A stretch of DNA of 64,000 nt from Muricoccus roseus (GCF_900141905.1 NZ_FQZF01000008.1:1-64000); one strand, 5' to 3'; positions 18,940-28,391 are shown, counted from the first letter of the stretch. Translations and numbers: made by a program. Notes: generated by a model not told the origin, from the letters alone.

Positions 18940-20756
18940 CGCCGCCGCCCGATGCGCGCCAGCGTGCCGCGGATGAAGCCCTCGATGCCGCGATGGATGG
19001 TGAGCGGCGAGATGCGCCAGGCCGTCGGGTCGTCCAGCCGGTCCATCATCACCTCCACTGGGCAGGGCAGCAGCGTCACCGGGTCGATATAGCGCGGGTA
19101 GAGGATGAGGGCGGCGGCCACGAGTTCGTCCAGCGTGCGGGGCACGCCACGCCGCCCGGCCGGCAGCGGGGCGCGGTCGTCGGTCAGGCCCCAGCCGGCA
19201 TAGAAGGGCTGGCCCCAGCAGGTGACAGCCTTCCCCCGCAGCAGCGCCTCGAAGCCCGAGAGGGAGGTGAGGGTGTGCAGCGCGTCGATATGCGGCAGCA
19301 GGCCGGGCAGCGGCACGCCGCCCACCACCGCATCCGCCAACCCCGCGAGATCCGCAGCCCGCAACCGGCCGCGGCGATACCCGGCTTCCAGGTCCGGATG
19401 CGGCTTGTAGAGGATGAAAGCCTCCGGCTCCGCGGCGCGCGCCGCCTTCAGCAGGTCGAGATTGGACCGGATGCTGCCGCCGCCCAGCCGCACCGAGGCA
19501 TCGTCCTCCACCTGCCCCGGCACGAGCACGACGCGCCGCCCGGAGGGAATGTCGGGCAGGCTTCCTTCGGTGGTCAGGTTGTATTTGGAGATGCCGCGCC
19601 GGACGATCGTCTCCCGCAGGGCGGCCGCGCGGGCGAGCAGCGCCGGCCCGAAAGGCCCGTCCTTCAGCAGCATCTCGAGGTCGGAGGGCTGGCGTGGGTC
19701 GTAATAGGCCCCCCGGGAATCCAGGCTGTAGGACGCGCCGGGCAGGAAGCGCGCGCCGAGGCCGCGGGAGCGGATGAAGCCGTCCTCCAGCAGCCGAAGC
19801 GGCACGCCCTGCTGGCGGAACCGCTGCGCCAGCGCATCCGGGCAGGCGGCCGCCCAGGCGAGCACCGCCCCGCCCCCGGCCTTCGCCCGCTCCATGGCGC
19901 CTTCCGGCGTGCCCGCGAAGGCCGGCCCGCCCCCCTCATGCGCGAGCAGCGCGGCCACCTGCCGCCGCTTCCAGCGCGCGATGCCGATGCAGGCGGAAAT
20001 GCCACGGTTAGACCGTTCCGCCGCGACCCAGTCGGCCAGCAGGGCGAAACCCTCGGCCCGGCTCCATGGCCGCCGGCGGAAGGGGTCAGCCGCGCGGATG
20101 CGGGCCAGGAGAGGCACGAGATGCGCGCCGGGCCGGTCATGCGCCACCCCCGCCGCCTCGGCCAGCGCGGCCATGAGGGGCCCGGCCCCATGCAGGGAGG
20201 CCGCGCCCTCCAGCAAGGTCCAGGGCGAGAGCGGCTGCGGGAGGAGCCGCGTGTCGCCTGGAGGAGCCAGGACCATGCGCGCCGCGGGGTCGGCAAAGGG
20301 ATCGCGTGCGAGGAGCACCGGGCGGCCGGAGGCCTGGGCCGCGAGGAGAGCCGCCGCCGCCTCCTCCTCCTGCCGCGCCGGATCACAGGGGTCGAGCACC
20401 ACGGCCCGGCCCGCCTCCAGCCCCAGCGCCTGCGCGCCCGGATCCGGCAGGCCAGGGGGGCCGCCGAGGCGGGCACGCCCGATCACCTCGGTCAGCGCCG
20501 CCGCCTCGCCCGGCGCCAGTACTCCCTCCTCATCGGTCACGATCAGCGGAGGAGCATCGCGCCCGGCGAAGCGGGGTGGCGCGAAGGGGGCCAGGGTGAA
20601 GGGCGGGAACGCCACCCGGCCCTCCCCCCCTTCCACAACTTCCAGCTGTGCGGAATCACGCTCCGGCCAGAAAGCCGGCAGGTGAGGCCAGCGGGCGAGG
20701 AGGGCGGCGGGAGCGAGGTGGAGGGGCAGGCCGGCGGGGGAGCCCTTGACCGTCAT
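18936..20756 (-). CDS. kpsC: Capsule polysaccharide beta-Kdo transferase KpsC, shortened N-terminal half
   Basis: A 606-residue KpsC-family protein (the E. coli protein has about 675). KpsC extends the poly-Kdo linker on the lipid begun by KpsS, using two related glycosyltransferase halves. The C-terminal half is well kept: LLEDGFIRSRGLGARFLPG, SLDSRGAYYDPRQPSDLE, VLVPGQVEDDASVR, YKPHPDLEAGYR, LTSLSGFEALLRGK and PFYAGWGLTDD near the end. The first 240 residues show only faint traces of the equivalent motifs and lack the EDGF and HPE blocks, so one catalytic domain may be reduced. The ATG at 20756 is the first that leaves the family sequence intact. Confidence 0.88.
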   Translation of the reverse strand: MTVKGSPAGLPLHLAPAALLARWPHLPAFWPERDSAQLEVVEGGEGRVAFPPFTLAPFAPPRFAGRDAPPLIVTDEEGVLAPGEAAALTEVIGRARLGGPPGLPDPGAQALGLEAGRAVVLDPCDPARQEEEAAAALLAAQASGRPVLLARDPFADPAARMVLAPPGDTRLLPQPLSPWTLLEGAASLHGAGPLMAALAEAAGVAHDRPGAHLVPLLARIRAADPFRRRPWSRAEGFALLADWVAAERSNRGISACIGIARWKRRQVAALLAHEGGGPAFAGTPEGAMERAKAGGGAVLAWAAACPDALAQRFRQQGVPLRLLEDGFIRSRGLGARFLPGASYSLDSRGAYYDPRQPSDLEMLLKDGPFGPALLARAAALRETIVRRGISKYNLTTEGSLPDIPSGRRVVLVPGQVEDDASVRLGGGSIRSNLDLLKAARAAEPEAFILYKPHPDLEAGYRRGRLRAADLAGLADAVVGGVPLPGLLPHIDALHTLTSLSGFEALLRGKAVTCWGQPFYAGWGLTDDRAPLPAGRRGVPRTLDELVAAALILYPRYIDPVTLLPCPVEVMMDRLDDPTAWRISPLTIHRGIEGFIRGTLARIGRRR

Positions 20757-20798
20757 GGAGGTTTTGCTTGCTGCGTCGCGGTAGGATAAACTGCCCGC

Positions 20799-21287
20799 AT
20801 GAAGCAAGCCATGCCCCCCGGCCCAACCGGGGCCCGGCCACTGCGGGCGTTCGCCCTCGGCGCCGGGCTTCGCCGCGCCGCGTTCCTGGCCGCCCTGCTC
20901 GCCCTCCCGGCGCTGTCCGGTTGTGCCAGCGGCACCGCCGAGCAGAGCTGGTGGAACCCAATGGGCCTCGGCCCCGCCCCGACCTCGCCGCCTCCGGCGA
21001 CGAATGTCGTGGTGCCGGCCCGCCCGGCCGATCCCCTCGCCGCCTTCGCCGCCCGCGCCCAGGCCGGGCAGACGGAGACTGTTTCCGTGCCCGGCAGCGG
21101 CCGCGTGGTCGCCGCCCGCATGGTGCGGAGCTACAACGCCGCCTCCGGCCGCGAGTGCCGGGAGCTTCAGTTCGGCCCCTCGGGCGTCGCCGGCGGCGCA
21201 CCGGGCGCCACCTACTGCAACGACCCCACCCAGGGCTGGGTTGCGGCCCGGGCCCTGTTGCGCGGCGGGGCGGTCTACCGGCCGTGA
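20799..21287 (+). CDS. Capsule-locus lipoprotein of unknown function
   Basis: 162 residues. A hydrophobic signal (residues 25-40) ends in a lipobox, ALSGC, with Cys near residue 42, so it is probably lipidated and held in the outer or inner membrane. After a Pro-rich linker, a small C-terminal domain has two cysteines (GRECRELQFGP and ATYCNDPTQGW) resembling surface-antigen-type domains. It starts 42 bases from the divergent kpsC and overlaps kpsM by four bases, making it the first gene of the exporter operon. A link to KpsD or to capsule anchoring is inferred from position only. Confidence 0.72.
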   Translation: MKQAMPPGPTGARPLRAFALGAGLRRAAFLAALLALPALSGCASGTAEQSWWNPMGLGPAPTSPPPATNVVVPARPADPLAAFAARAQAGQTETVSVPGSGRVVAARMVRSYNAASGRECRELQFGPSGVAGGAPGATYCNDPTQGWVAARALLRGGAVYRP

Positions 21288-22111
21288 GTGCGGCCGGCCT
21301 GGTGCCAACCCCGCCCGAACGGCGGGAACGGCGCCACTGGATCATCGAGGGGATCGCCACCCAGGGCCGGGTCATCGGCGCGCTGATCATGCGCGAGATG
21401 CAGACGCGTTTCGGCCGGCACAATCTCGGCTTCCTCTGGCTCTTCTTCGAGCCGCTCTTCCTCGGCTGCATGGTCGGGCTGATGCACTACGCCCATGGGG
21501 AACGGCTGCCGGGCGGGGTGAACCCCTTCCTGTTCAGCATCGCGGGCTACGTGCCCTTCTTCATGTTCCGCACCATGGTGAACCGGGCCGGCGGCGCGCT
21601 GCACGCCAATCTCACCTTGCTCTTCCACCGCCAGGTCACGCCGGTGGACGTGATGATCTCCCGAAACCTGCTGGAAGCCGCTTCGGTGATCGGGGTGATC
21701 GTCATCATCCTGACGGTCGCGATCTGGCTGGCCGGGGTGTGGCCGGACAATGTCGGCCTCGTCTTCTTCTCGCTGCTGCTCATGGCGCTGCTCTGCCATG
21801 GCCTGTCGATGAACGTGGCCGCGCTTGTCTCGCGCTGGGAAGGGGCGGACCGCCTGATCCACCCCCTCACCTACCTGATGCTGCCGCTGTCCGGCGCCTT
21901 CTTCGCGCTCCACTGGCTGCCGCGCTGGGCGCGCGAGGCGCTGCTCTGGAACCCGCTCGTCAGCGTCCATGAGGCCATCCGCCACGGCATCTTCGGCAAT
22001 GCCTTTCCCACCTATTACGACCTCACCTATGTCGGCGAATGCATCCTGATTTTTAACCTGTTCGGGTTGCTCGCGCTCCGGACCGCGCGGCGCAAGCTTG
22101 AAATCTTCTGA
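21284..22111 (+). CDS. kpsM: Capsule ABC transporter permease KpsM
   Basis: A 275-residue ABC-2 type permease with about six membrane segments and the conserved start LIMREMQTRFGRHNLGFLWLFFEP. Together with KpsT it moves the lipid-linked capsule chain across the inner membrane. It starts at a GTG that overlaps the lipoprotein stop (GTGA). The membrane helices LIFNLFGLLAL and GVIVIILTVAIWLAG are clear. Gene order M-T-E-D is that of group 2/3 capsule exporters. Confidence 0.93.
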   Translation: MSAAGLVPTPPERRERRHWIIEGIATQGRVIGALIMREMQTRFGRHNLGFLWLFFEPLFLGCMVGLMHYAHGERLPGGVNPFLFSIAGYVPFFMFRTMVNRAGGALHANLTLLFHRQVTPVDVMISRNLLEAASVIGVIVIILTVAIWLAGVWPDNVGLVFFSLLLMALLCHGLSMNVAALVSRWEGADRLIHPLTYLMLPLSGAFFALHWLPRWAREALLWNPLVSVHEAIRHGIFGNAFPTYYDLTYVGECILIFNLFGLLALRTARRKLEIF

Positions 22112-22132
22112 GCCAGGCATGAGCCCGAACCG

Positions 22133-22783
22133 ATGGCGCTGATCCTCGAGAATGTCTGGAAGTCCTACCCCGTCCGCGGCGGGCGCCGGGATATCCTGAA
22201 GGGCATCAACGCCGTGATCGAGCGCGGCGACGCGGTCGGCATCCTCGGCCGCAATGGCGCCGGCAAGTCCACCCTCATGCGGGTGATGTCGGGCGTGGAA
22301 TCGCCGACCGAGGGGCGCGTGCGTCGCGAGATGTCCGTCTCCTGGCCGCTCGGCTCCGGCTTCGGCCTGCAGGCCAGCCTCACCGGCGCGGACAATGCCC
22401 GCTTCATCGCCCGCATCTATGGCCAGGACGTGCGCGAGACGCTCGACTTCGTGCAGTCCTTCTCCGAGATCGGGCAGTATTTCTTCGAGCCGGTCCGCAC
22501 CTATTCCGCCGGCATGATGGGCCGCCTGCTGATGGGCCTGTCCTTCGCCGTGAAGTTCGACTGCTACCTCGTGGACGAGATCATCTCGGCCGGCGACCAG
22601 CGCTTCGTCCAGCGCTGCCAGACCATGCTGGAGGAGCGCCTTGGCAACGCCTCCCTCCTGATGGTCTCGCACTTCGCCGACCACATCAAACAGTACTGCC
22701 GCACCGCCGTCGTGCTCCGGAACGGCCTACTCGAGCTGTATGAGGACATCGATGAAGGTATCGCCGTCTATCAAAGCCTTTGA
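22133..22783 (+). CDS. kpsT: Capsule ABC transporter ATPase KpsT
   Basis: A 216-residue ATPase, the usual length for KpsT. Walker A is GRNGAGKST (residues 38-46), the signature is relaxed (TYSAGMMGRL, as is normal in polysaccharide exporters), and Walker B is CYLVDEI, followed by the switch His in LMVSHFADHI. It pairs with KpsM. The gap to kpsM is 21 bases, and its last 32 bases overlap the chosen kpsE start. Confidence 0.93.
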   Translation: MALILENVWKSYPVRGGRRDILKGINAVIERGDAVGILGRNGAGKSTLMRVMSGVESPTEGRVRREMSVSWPLGSGFGLQASLTGADNARFIARIYGQDVRETLDFVQSFSEIGQYFFEPVRTYSAGMMGRLLMGLSFAVKFDCYLVDEIISAGDQRFVQRCQTMLEERLGNASLLMVSHFADHIKQYCRTAVVLRNGLLELYEDIDEGIAVYQSL

Positions 22784-23939
22784 TCCGGCGGCGCCAGCCT
22801 CCGGCGTCTCTGTCCCGGCGCAGCGTCGCCCGTCGAAGCTGGCGCGTACGCTGAAGAAGTGGCGCGGCTTCCTGCTGATGGTCGCCCTGCCCACCGCGCT
22901 GACCGCAGTCTACTTCTACGGCATCGCCGCCGGCCAGTATGCCAGCGAGGCACGCTTCCTCGTGCGCGGCGCCAGCGGCTCGGGCAGCGCGATGAACAGC
23001 GCCCTCGGCAGCGCCCTCGGCGGGGCCGGCTTCAAGCCCGTGCAGGAGGAGGCGATGGCCGTCCGCGACTTCCTGAATTCGCAGGAAGCCGTACGCGAGT
23101 TGCGCCAGTCCATGGATATCGTCTCCATCTGGCGCCGCCCCGAGGCGGACCTGCCCGCCATGCTGTGGGAGGAGAGCCCGACGGTCGAAGCCCTGACCCG
23201 CTACTACAAGCGTATGGTGACCGCCGACTACGACGCGGAATCGAGCGCCGTGTCGGTGCAGGTCCGCACCTTCCGCGCCGAGGATTCGAAGGAGGTGGCC
23301 GATGCGCTGCTCCGCGTCGCCGAAAACCTCGTCAACCGGCTGAGCGAGCGCCAACGCGCCGATACGCTCGGCACGGCCAGGGAGGAGGTGGCGATCGCCG
23401 AGCGCCGCGTGATCGCCGCGCGCGAGGCGATGACGAGCTTCCGCCAGGAGCAGCGGGCGATCGACCCCGCCAGCGAGACGGCCGCCAATGTCGGCGCCGT
23501 CACCGGCATGGAGGGCGCGCTCGCCCAGGCCCGGGCGGAGCTGCGCGAGAAGGGCGCCTTCATGCGGTACGACAACCCGCAGCTGGGCCTGGTGCGCAAC
23601 CGCATCGCCGCGCTCGAAAGCCAGATCGCGAATGAGCGGCAGCGCCTGACCAGTGGCGAGCAGTCCGCGCCGCAGACCCTGGCGGGCTATGAGCGCCTGC
23701 TGCTGGAGCGGGAATTCTCCGACCGCCAGCTGGCCTCCGCCGTCGCCAGCCTCGAAGCCGCGCGGGTCAATGTGGCGCGCCAGCAGCTCTATCTCGCCCC
23801 TGTCACCCAGCCCCATGTCGCGGAAAGCGCGCAATACCCCAAGGCGGCCTTCGCCGTGGGCAGCGTTTTCGCCGTGCTCCTGGTGGTCTATGGCATCGCT
23901 TCCCTGATCTTCGCTGGATTCCGTGAACATGCAGCCTGA
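22752..23939 (+). CDS. kpsE: Capsule export inner-membrane protein KpsE (PCP family)
   Basis: A 395-residue polysaccharide co-polymerase-like protein that bridges the KpsMT transporter and the outer membrane. It has an N-terminal membrane helix (FLLMVALPTALTAVYFYG, about residues 43-60), a long periplasmic coiled-coil region rich in Arg/Glu/Ala (about residues 190-310) and a C-terminal membrane helix (VGSVFAVLLVVYGIASLIFAG). The ATG at 22752 has GAGGAC upstream; an ATG 12 bases earlier lacks one. It overlaps kpsT and also kpsD, whose start lies inside its last codons. Confidence 0.9.
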   Translation: MKVSPSIKAFDPAAPASGVSVPAQRRPSKLARTLKKWRGFLLMVALPTALTAVYFYGIAAGQYASEARFLVRGASGSGSAMNSALGSALGGAGFKPVQEEAMAVRDFLNSQEAVRELRQSMDIVSIWRRPEADLPAMLWEESPTVEALTRYYKRMVTADYDAESSAVSVQVRTFRAEDSKEVADALLRVAENLVNRLSERQRADTLGTAREEVAIAERRVIAAREAMTSFRQEQRAIDPASETAANVGAVTGMEGALAQARAELREKGAFMRYDNPQLGLVRNRIAALESQIANERQRLTSGEQSAPQTLAGYERLLLEREFSDRQLASAVASLEAARVNVARQQLYLAPVTQPHVAESAQYPKAAFAVGSVFAVLLVVYGIASLIFAGFREHAA

Positions 23940-25716
23940 ACGCCGCGCGTCGCGCGGCCCCGCCCTGGCGCTGGCCTTGCTGGCTGCCGCCATCCCCGTC
24001 TTCGCGCCGATCGGGGCCCTCGCCCAGACGCAGGGCCTGCCCGGCGGGAACTCGACCGTCCAGCAGGCCGTGCCCGGACGCCTCGGCCCGAGCACCTCCA
24101 ACGCCTCGCCGGTCCAGAGCATCGATCAGCTGCTGCCCGACACCAGCATGCTCACCCGCCAGGGCACGGCCACCGAGGCCGAGGGCGGCCCGACCGTCAG
24201 CGGCCCGCTGGGCGAGCCGATGCGCATGCCCGGCCCCTCCACCACGGTCTTCGGGGCGAATCTCTTCGCGCGCGGCGCCTCCGTCTCCACGGATACGCCG
24301 AACCCGAACTACGTCATCGCGATCGGGGACCGGGTCTCCGTCCGCGTCTGGGGCGCGGTGGAATCCGAGGCGATCGGCCAGGTCGACGCGGACGGCAACC
24401 TGTTCCTGCCCTCCATCGGCCCCATCCGCGTCGCCGGCACCCGGGCGGGTGACCTGCAGCGCGTCGTGGAATCCGAGGTACGGCGCATCTACACGCAGCA
24501 GGTCCAGGTCTATGCGGTCCTGCTGAACGTCAACAAGGTCGGCGTCTTCGTCACCGGCTTCGTCCGCAGCCCCGGCCGCCACACCGGCACGGGCATGGAC
24601 AGCGTGCTGGACTACCTCACCCGCGCCGGCGGCGTGGACCCGGCCCGCGGCTCCTACCGGGACATCCAGATCCAGCGCAACGGTCGCACGGTCCAGGCCG
24701 TGGACCTCTACCCCTTCCTGCTCACCGGCCGCCTGCCCCGCTTCCTCTTCCAGGAAGGCGACACCATCGTGGTCGCCAAGCAGGGCGCCCTGGTCAGCGT
24801 CGATGGCGCGGTGCGCAACAACTACCTCTTCGAGGTGCCGGGCCGCGCCATGAGCGGCGAGGAGCTGGTCCAGCTCGCCGGCCCGCTGCCCGCCGCCACG
24901 AACGTCGTGGTGCGCGGCACGCGCAACGGCGCGCCCTGGTCGCGCTACACCACCGTCACCGAGCTGCGCCGCCTCTCCCTGCTCGACCAGGACGTGGCCA
25001 GCTTCATCACGGATGCCCCGCCACAGACCATCCGCGTGACCATCGAGGGCAGCCGCATCGGCCCCTCCGTGCTGATCGCGGACCGGGACATCGGCCTCTG
25101 CCAGCTGCTCGACCATGTGGCGGTGGACCCCGTGCTGGCCGACACCCGCTCCGTCTTCCTCCTGCGGCCGAGCATCGCGGCCCAGCAGCGCCGCACGATC
25201 AACGAGACGCTGGACCGGCTGGAGCGCCAGCTCTTCAACGCCAGCTCCGTCACCACGGGCGTCGCCGAGATCCGGTCCAGCGAGGCCCAGCTCGTCTCGC
25301 AATACATCTCCCGCGGCCGCCGCGTGCAGCCCGAGGGACGGCTGGTGGTCTCCGACAGCTCCGGCCGCTGCACCGACACGCGGCTGATGGACAACGACAC
25401 CATCGTCATCCCCGAGCGCAGCGAGGTGGTGCTGGTGGCCGGCGAGGTGGTGACGCCCCAGGCGATCGTCTGGCGCCCCAACCTGCGGGTCGAGGACTAT
25501 GTGAACCAGGCCGGCGGCTTCACCCAGCGCGGCAATCTCTCGAACATCATGATCCGCCGCCCGAGCGGCGAGCTGATCCTGGATCCGCCCGAAGGTCCCC
25601 GCCCGGGTGACGAGCTGATCGCCCTGCCGCGCCTGGATCCGAAGCTGTTCCAGATCGGACGGGACATCCTCCAGCTCATCTACCAGAGCGCCCTGTCCGC
25701 CCGCGTCTTCCAGTAG
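23923..25716 (+). CDS. kpsD: Capsule export outer-membrane/periplasmic protein KpsD (Wza-like OPX)
   Basis: 597 residues with a Sec signal (LALALLAAAIPVFAPIGALAQ, to about residue 36). The polysaccharide-export domain follows: YVIAIGDRVSVRVWG, then DADGNLFLPSIGPIRVAG, then three or more SLBB-type beta-grasp repeats (VFVTGFVRSPGRH, VSVDGAVRNNYLFEV, VLVAGEVVTPQAIVW). KpsD carries the chain through the periplasm and outer membrane with KpsE. The GTG at 23923 and an ATG at 23929 are both possible starts. No lipobox is seen, as is usual for KpsD. It ends the exporter operon and is followed by a hairpin terminator. Confidence 0.92.
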   Translation: MNMQPERRASRGPALALALLAAAIPVFAPIGALAQTQGLPGGNSTVQQAVPGRLGPSTSNASPVQSIDQLLPDTSMLTRQGTATEAEGGPTVSGPLGEPMRMPGPSTTVFGANLFARGASVSTDTPNPNYVIAIGDRVSVRVWGAVESEAIGQVDADGNLFLPSIGPIRVAGTRAGDLQRVVESEVRRIYTQQVQVYAVLLNVNKVGVFVTGFVRSPGRHTGTGMDSVLDYLTRAGGVDPARGSYRDIQIQRNGRTVQAVDLYPFLLTGRLPRFLFQEGDTIVVAKQGALVSVDGAVRNNYLFEVPGRAMSGEELVQLAGPLPAATNVVVRGTRNGAPWSRYTTVTELRRLSLLDQDVASFITDAPPQTIRVTIEGSRIGPSVLIADRDIGLCQLLDHVAVDPVLADTRSVFLLRPSIAAQQRRTINETLDRLERQLFNASSVTTGVAEIRSSEAQLVSQYISRGRRVQPEGRLVVSDSSGRCTDTRLMDNDTIVIPERSEVVLVAGEVVTPQAIVWRPNLRVEDYVNQAGGFTQRGNLSNIMIRRPSGELILDPPEGPRPGDELIALPRLDPKLFQIGRDILQLIYQSALSARVFQ

Positions 25717-25771
25717 CGTCGCACGCCCCGGGGAAGGCTCGACCCTCCCCGGGACACCCGCTTCCCCGATC

Positions 25772-25805
25772 CGGAACCTCACCGTCCTGCGGAGGTTCCG
25801 TTTCC
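25772..25805 (+). terminator. Hairpin terminator after kpsD
   Basis: CGGAACCTC and GAGGTTCCG form a perfect 9-bp stem (25772-25780 with 25792-25800) followed by TTTCC, 55 bases after the kpsD stop. A second stem, CCCCGGGG with CCCCGGG, lies just upstream at about 25728-25753. It stands before repeat copy B. Confidence 0.6.
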
Positions 25806-25821
25806 TTCGATGGCTCCCGGA

Positions 25822-26068
25822 GAGGGCTCCGCCCTCGCCCGCCAAGGGCCTGAGGCCCTTGGAACCCCGCCTGACTGCCGTGGATGCCCCGGATCGGTGG
25901 GGCCTCTGGTTGAAGGGGTCTGATCCTGCGTTTGCAGTCGCCTGAGGTCTGAGACCTCAGGCGCACCGTCAGCCCCGTGATTCCAAACTTGAAGAAAAAG
26001 ATGATGGTGAGGGGTCCGGGGAGAGGAAGAATTCCTTCTTCCTCTCCCCGGGACAGACCATCAGCCCA
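25822..26068 (+). repeat. Convergent-gap hairpin repeat, copy B
   Basis: Same order of parts as copy A: GAGGGCTCCGCCCTC (25822-25836), the CCAAGGGCC/GGCCCTTGG stem, a perfect 10-bp stem GCCTGAGGTC/GACCTCAGGC with TGA loop near 25942-25964, GATTCCAAACTTGAAGAAAA, and a perfect 16-bp stem (26016-26051). It lies between kpsD and the facing TPR-glycosyltransferase gene. Like copy A it lacks the GTCGAAGGCA hairpin. Together with the kpsD terminator it accounts for the 370-base gap. Confidence 0.88.
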
Positions 26069-26086
26069 GAACCAGACCCGGCGGTA

Positions 26087-28285
26087 TCAGCTCACCACGG
26101 CAGGCACGAGAAGGCGCTTCTCCAGATAGGAGACGCGGTCGCCCGGCGAGCGGCCGTGCATCAGCGCCACCGAGATCACGCCCATCCCGACACTGGGCTC
26201 CTCTCCCCGTCCGGCTGCCGCCTCCGGCAGTCGCGTGCCCGGGTGGCTGTCGATGGTCAGATGGAGAACAGGGTCGCCTGCCTCGATTTCGAGCGACACC
26301 TCGCCGATCGCCTCGGCCCGGTCCTCCAGCGTGGCGGCGCCCGCACCCTTGCGTCCCAGGCTCACCCGGACGAAGCCCTGCGCGCCGGGCGGCGGACGGA
26401 GCGAGAGCGCGACCCGGGCCGGTCCGTCCCATGGCGCGGAGAAGCGCAGTTCCGCCGTGCCCGGCCGGGTCCAGGCCCCCCAGTCCTGGGCGGGGTGCCA
26501 CCCATCCCCGGCCAGCACGAACTCGGCCCGTGCGAGCCCGGAATGCGGCCCCTGGGCCCCGCCATGGCCGAGATGGATGGGGTGGCAGAGCGGCAGCGGC
26601 GGCGGCGGGTCCCGCTCCTGCGCCGCGAGGCGCCGCGCGGCGGCGAGCAGGTCCTCCGCCACCTCCGCCCAGGGACGCAGCCCCCCATGCCGGGGAATGC
26701 GCGCCACGGCGGCGGCGAGGCGCGCCGGATGGGTGAGCAGCCCCTGTACCGCCATGGCCAGGTCGTCCGCGCTGTTCGGCGCGAAGAACAGGGCGCCGTT
26801 CCGGCCACTTTCCATCAGGGCCGGGATTTCCGACACCACGGGCACCCGCCGGTGCAGCAGGGATTCCGAGACCGGCAGGCCCCATCCCTCATGGCGGCTG
26901 GGATAAAGGGTGAAAAGGCAGCCACGGTACAGCCGGGCCAGTGCCGCATCGTCCAGGTCGTGCAGAAGCGTGACGCGCTCCGCCAGTGCACGGTCGGCAG
27001 TCAGCGCCGCCATGACAGGCGCGTCGCCCGGTGCGCGGCGCCCGGCGAAGACCAGGCGCGGCGTGCCGCCCGGCCCGCGCCGCTCCAGCAGCATGCGCCA
27101 GGCTTCCAGCGCCACCAGGTGGTTCTTCCGCGGCTCCAGACTCGAAACGAGCAGGACATAGGGCTCGTCCGGCAGGTCCGGGTGCACGCGCCCGCCGCGC
27201 CCGCCGGCCGGCCGGCGGCGTGAAAGCCCCCCCAGGAAACCGCCGCCCGTCTCGGGCGCAGCCTCCGCCTCCTCCTCGTCCAGTTCCGGGTCCCTGCCAT
27301 CGGGGGTCACCACGATCACCGGCGGCGCCGGCCAGTCCGGCAGGTGCCGCCCCATAAGCCGCCGGTATTCCGCGGCCGTTGCCTGGGAGACGGCGATCAC
27401 CCCGTCCGACAGGACCGGCAGGCCGGAGAACCAGCGGGCGAACTCCGTCCGAAGCGCCGGCTCCGCGATCCCCGGCAGGACCAGGGGCCCGCAATCATGC
27501 AGCACCGGCACGTGCCGTGCCCCGGCCAGGCGCGCGGCCCGCAGGGCGGCGGCGTAGCGGGGCAGCCACCAGGCGCTGCCCAGCGTCACCAGCACCATCC
27601 CCGGCCCGGGCTGCAGCACCGGCCCCTCGCGGCGCCAGGACAGCAGCACGGCCAGCGTCGCCTTCCAGGCCGGATCCTCCGGATCGGCCCCGGAGCGGGA
27701 GAGGTGGTGCAGGCGCCGGAACAGCGCCATGGGCAACACCCGCCACTGCCCCTCCTCGGGATGCATGGCGCAGAGCGTCACCTCGCCCGCCGCGGCCGCC
27801 ACCTCGGCCTGCACGCGCTGGATGCCGCTCGGGGCGCGCCGGTGCGCGAACCAGTTCACCAGGTCGGACAGGTCGAGAACCGGCCCCGCCGCGGGGGGCG
27901 CCGGCAGATGCGCCAGCGCGGAGCGCCACTCCGACCAGGCATTCACGTCCAGGGGATTGATCGCCAGGGCCCGGCCATAGGCCTCGGCCGCGTCTCCACG
28001 CCGGCCTAGCAGCTTCAGCGCATGGCCGATCTGCATGTGGATATCCGCATCGTCCGGCTGCATCGCCTCGGCCCGGCGGTACAGCTCCAGGGCGGCGGCG
28101 GGGTCGCCATCCTCCTTCAGGCAGTGGCCGCGCTGGACAAGGATGCCCCGGTCGTCCGGGCGCTGGCGAAGATAGGCGCCATAGGCCGCAGCGGCCTCGG
28201 CCCAGCGGCCCGCGTCCCGCGCGGCATCGCCCCGGGCCAGCAGCACGCCCGGCTTCTCCCCCGCCCCGTCCTCGGCCACGGCCAT
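26087..28285 (-). CDS. TPR-glycosyltransferase fusion protein
   Basis: 732 residues in three parts. Residues 10-130 form about three tetratricopeptide units (LLARGDAARDAGRWAEAAAAY, then ILVQRGHCLKEDGDPAAALELY, then IHMQIGHALKLLGRRGDAAEAY). Residues 150-560 are a GT-B glycosyltransferase (APSGIQRVQAEVAA, SSLEPRKNHLVALEAW, LYPSRHEGWGLPVSESLLH). The last 150 residues form a beta-rich domain (GWHPAQDWGAWTRPG, VALSLRPPPG) like the C-terminal modules of other polysaccharide glycosyltransferases. The frame runs upstream into the divergent glycosyltransferase gene; the ATG at 28285 avoids that overlap. Sugar specificity unknown; a capsule role is inferred from location. Confidence 0.85.
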   Translation of the reverse strand: MAVAEDGAGEKPGVLLARGDAARDAGRWAEAAAAYGAYLRQRPDDRGILVQRGHCLKEDGDPAAALELYRRAEAMQPDDADIHMQIGHALKLLGRRGDAAEAYGRALAINPLDVNAWSEWRSALAHLPAPPAAGPVLDLSDLVNWFAHRRAPSGIQRVQAEVAAAAGEVTLCAMHPEEGQWRVLPMALFRRLHHLSRSGADPEDPAWKATLAVLLSWRREGPVLQPGPGMVLVTLGSAWWLPRYAAALRAARLAGARHVPVLHDCGPLVLPGIAEPALRTEFARWFSGLPVLSDGVIAVSQATAAEYRRLMGRHLPDWPAPPVIVVTPDGRDPELDEEEAEAAPETGGGFLGGLSRRRPAGGRGGRVHPDLPDEPYVLLVSSLEPRKNHLVALEAWRMLLERRGPGGTPRLVFAGRRAPGDAPVMAALTADRALAERVTLLHDLDDAALARLYRGCLFTLYPSRHEGWGLPVSESLLHRRVPVVSEIPALMESGRNGALFFAPNSADDLAMAVQGLLTHPARLAAAVARIPRHGGLRPWAEVAEDLLAAARRLAAQERDPPPPLPLCHPIHLGHGGAQGPHSGLARAEFVLAGDGWHPAQDWGAWTRPGTAELRFSAPWDGPARVALSLRPPPGAQGFVRVSLGRKGAGAATLEDRAEAIGEVSLEIEAGDPVLHLTIDSHPGTRLPEAAAGRGEEPSVGMGVISVALMHGRSPGDRVSYLEKRLLVPAVVS

Positions 28286-28391
28286 CCCCCATCCGGTTGC
28301 GGCCGGACCATGCCGCGCCCGGCCTTCCCTGACCAGCGTGTGACCCGCCCCTGGCTTCGGCTCCGGCGCTTCCTCGGCTAGGATCGGCCCG

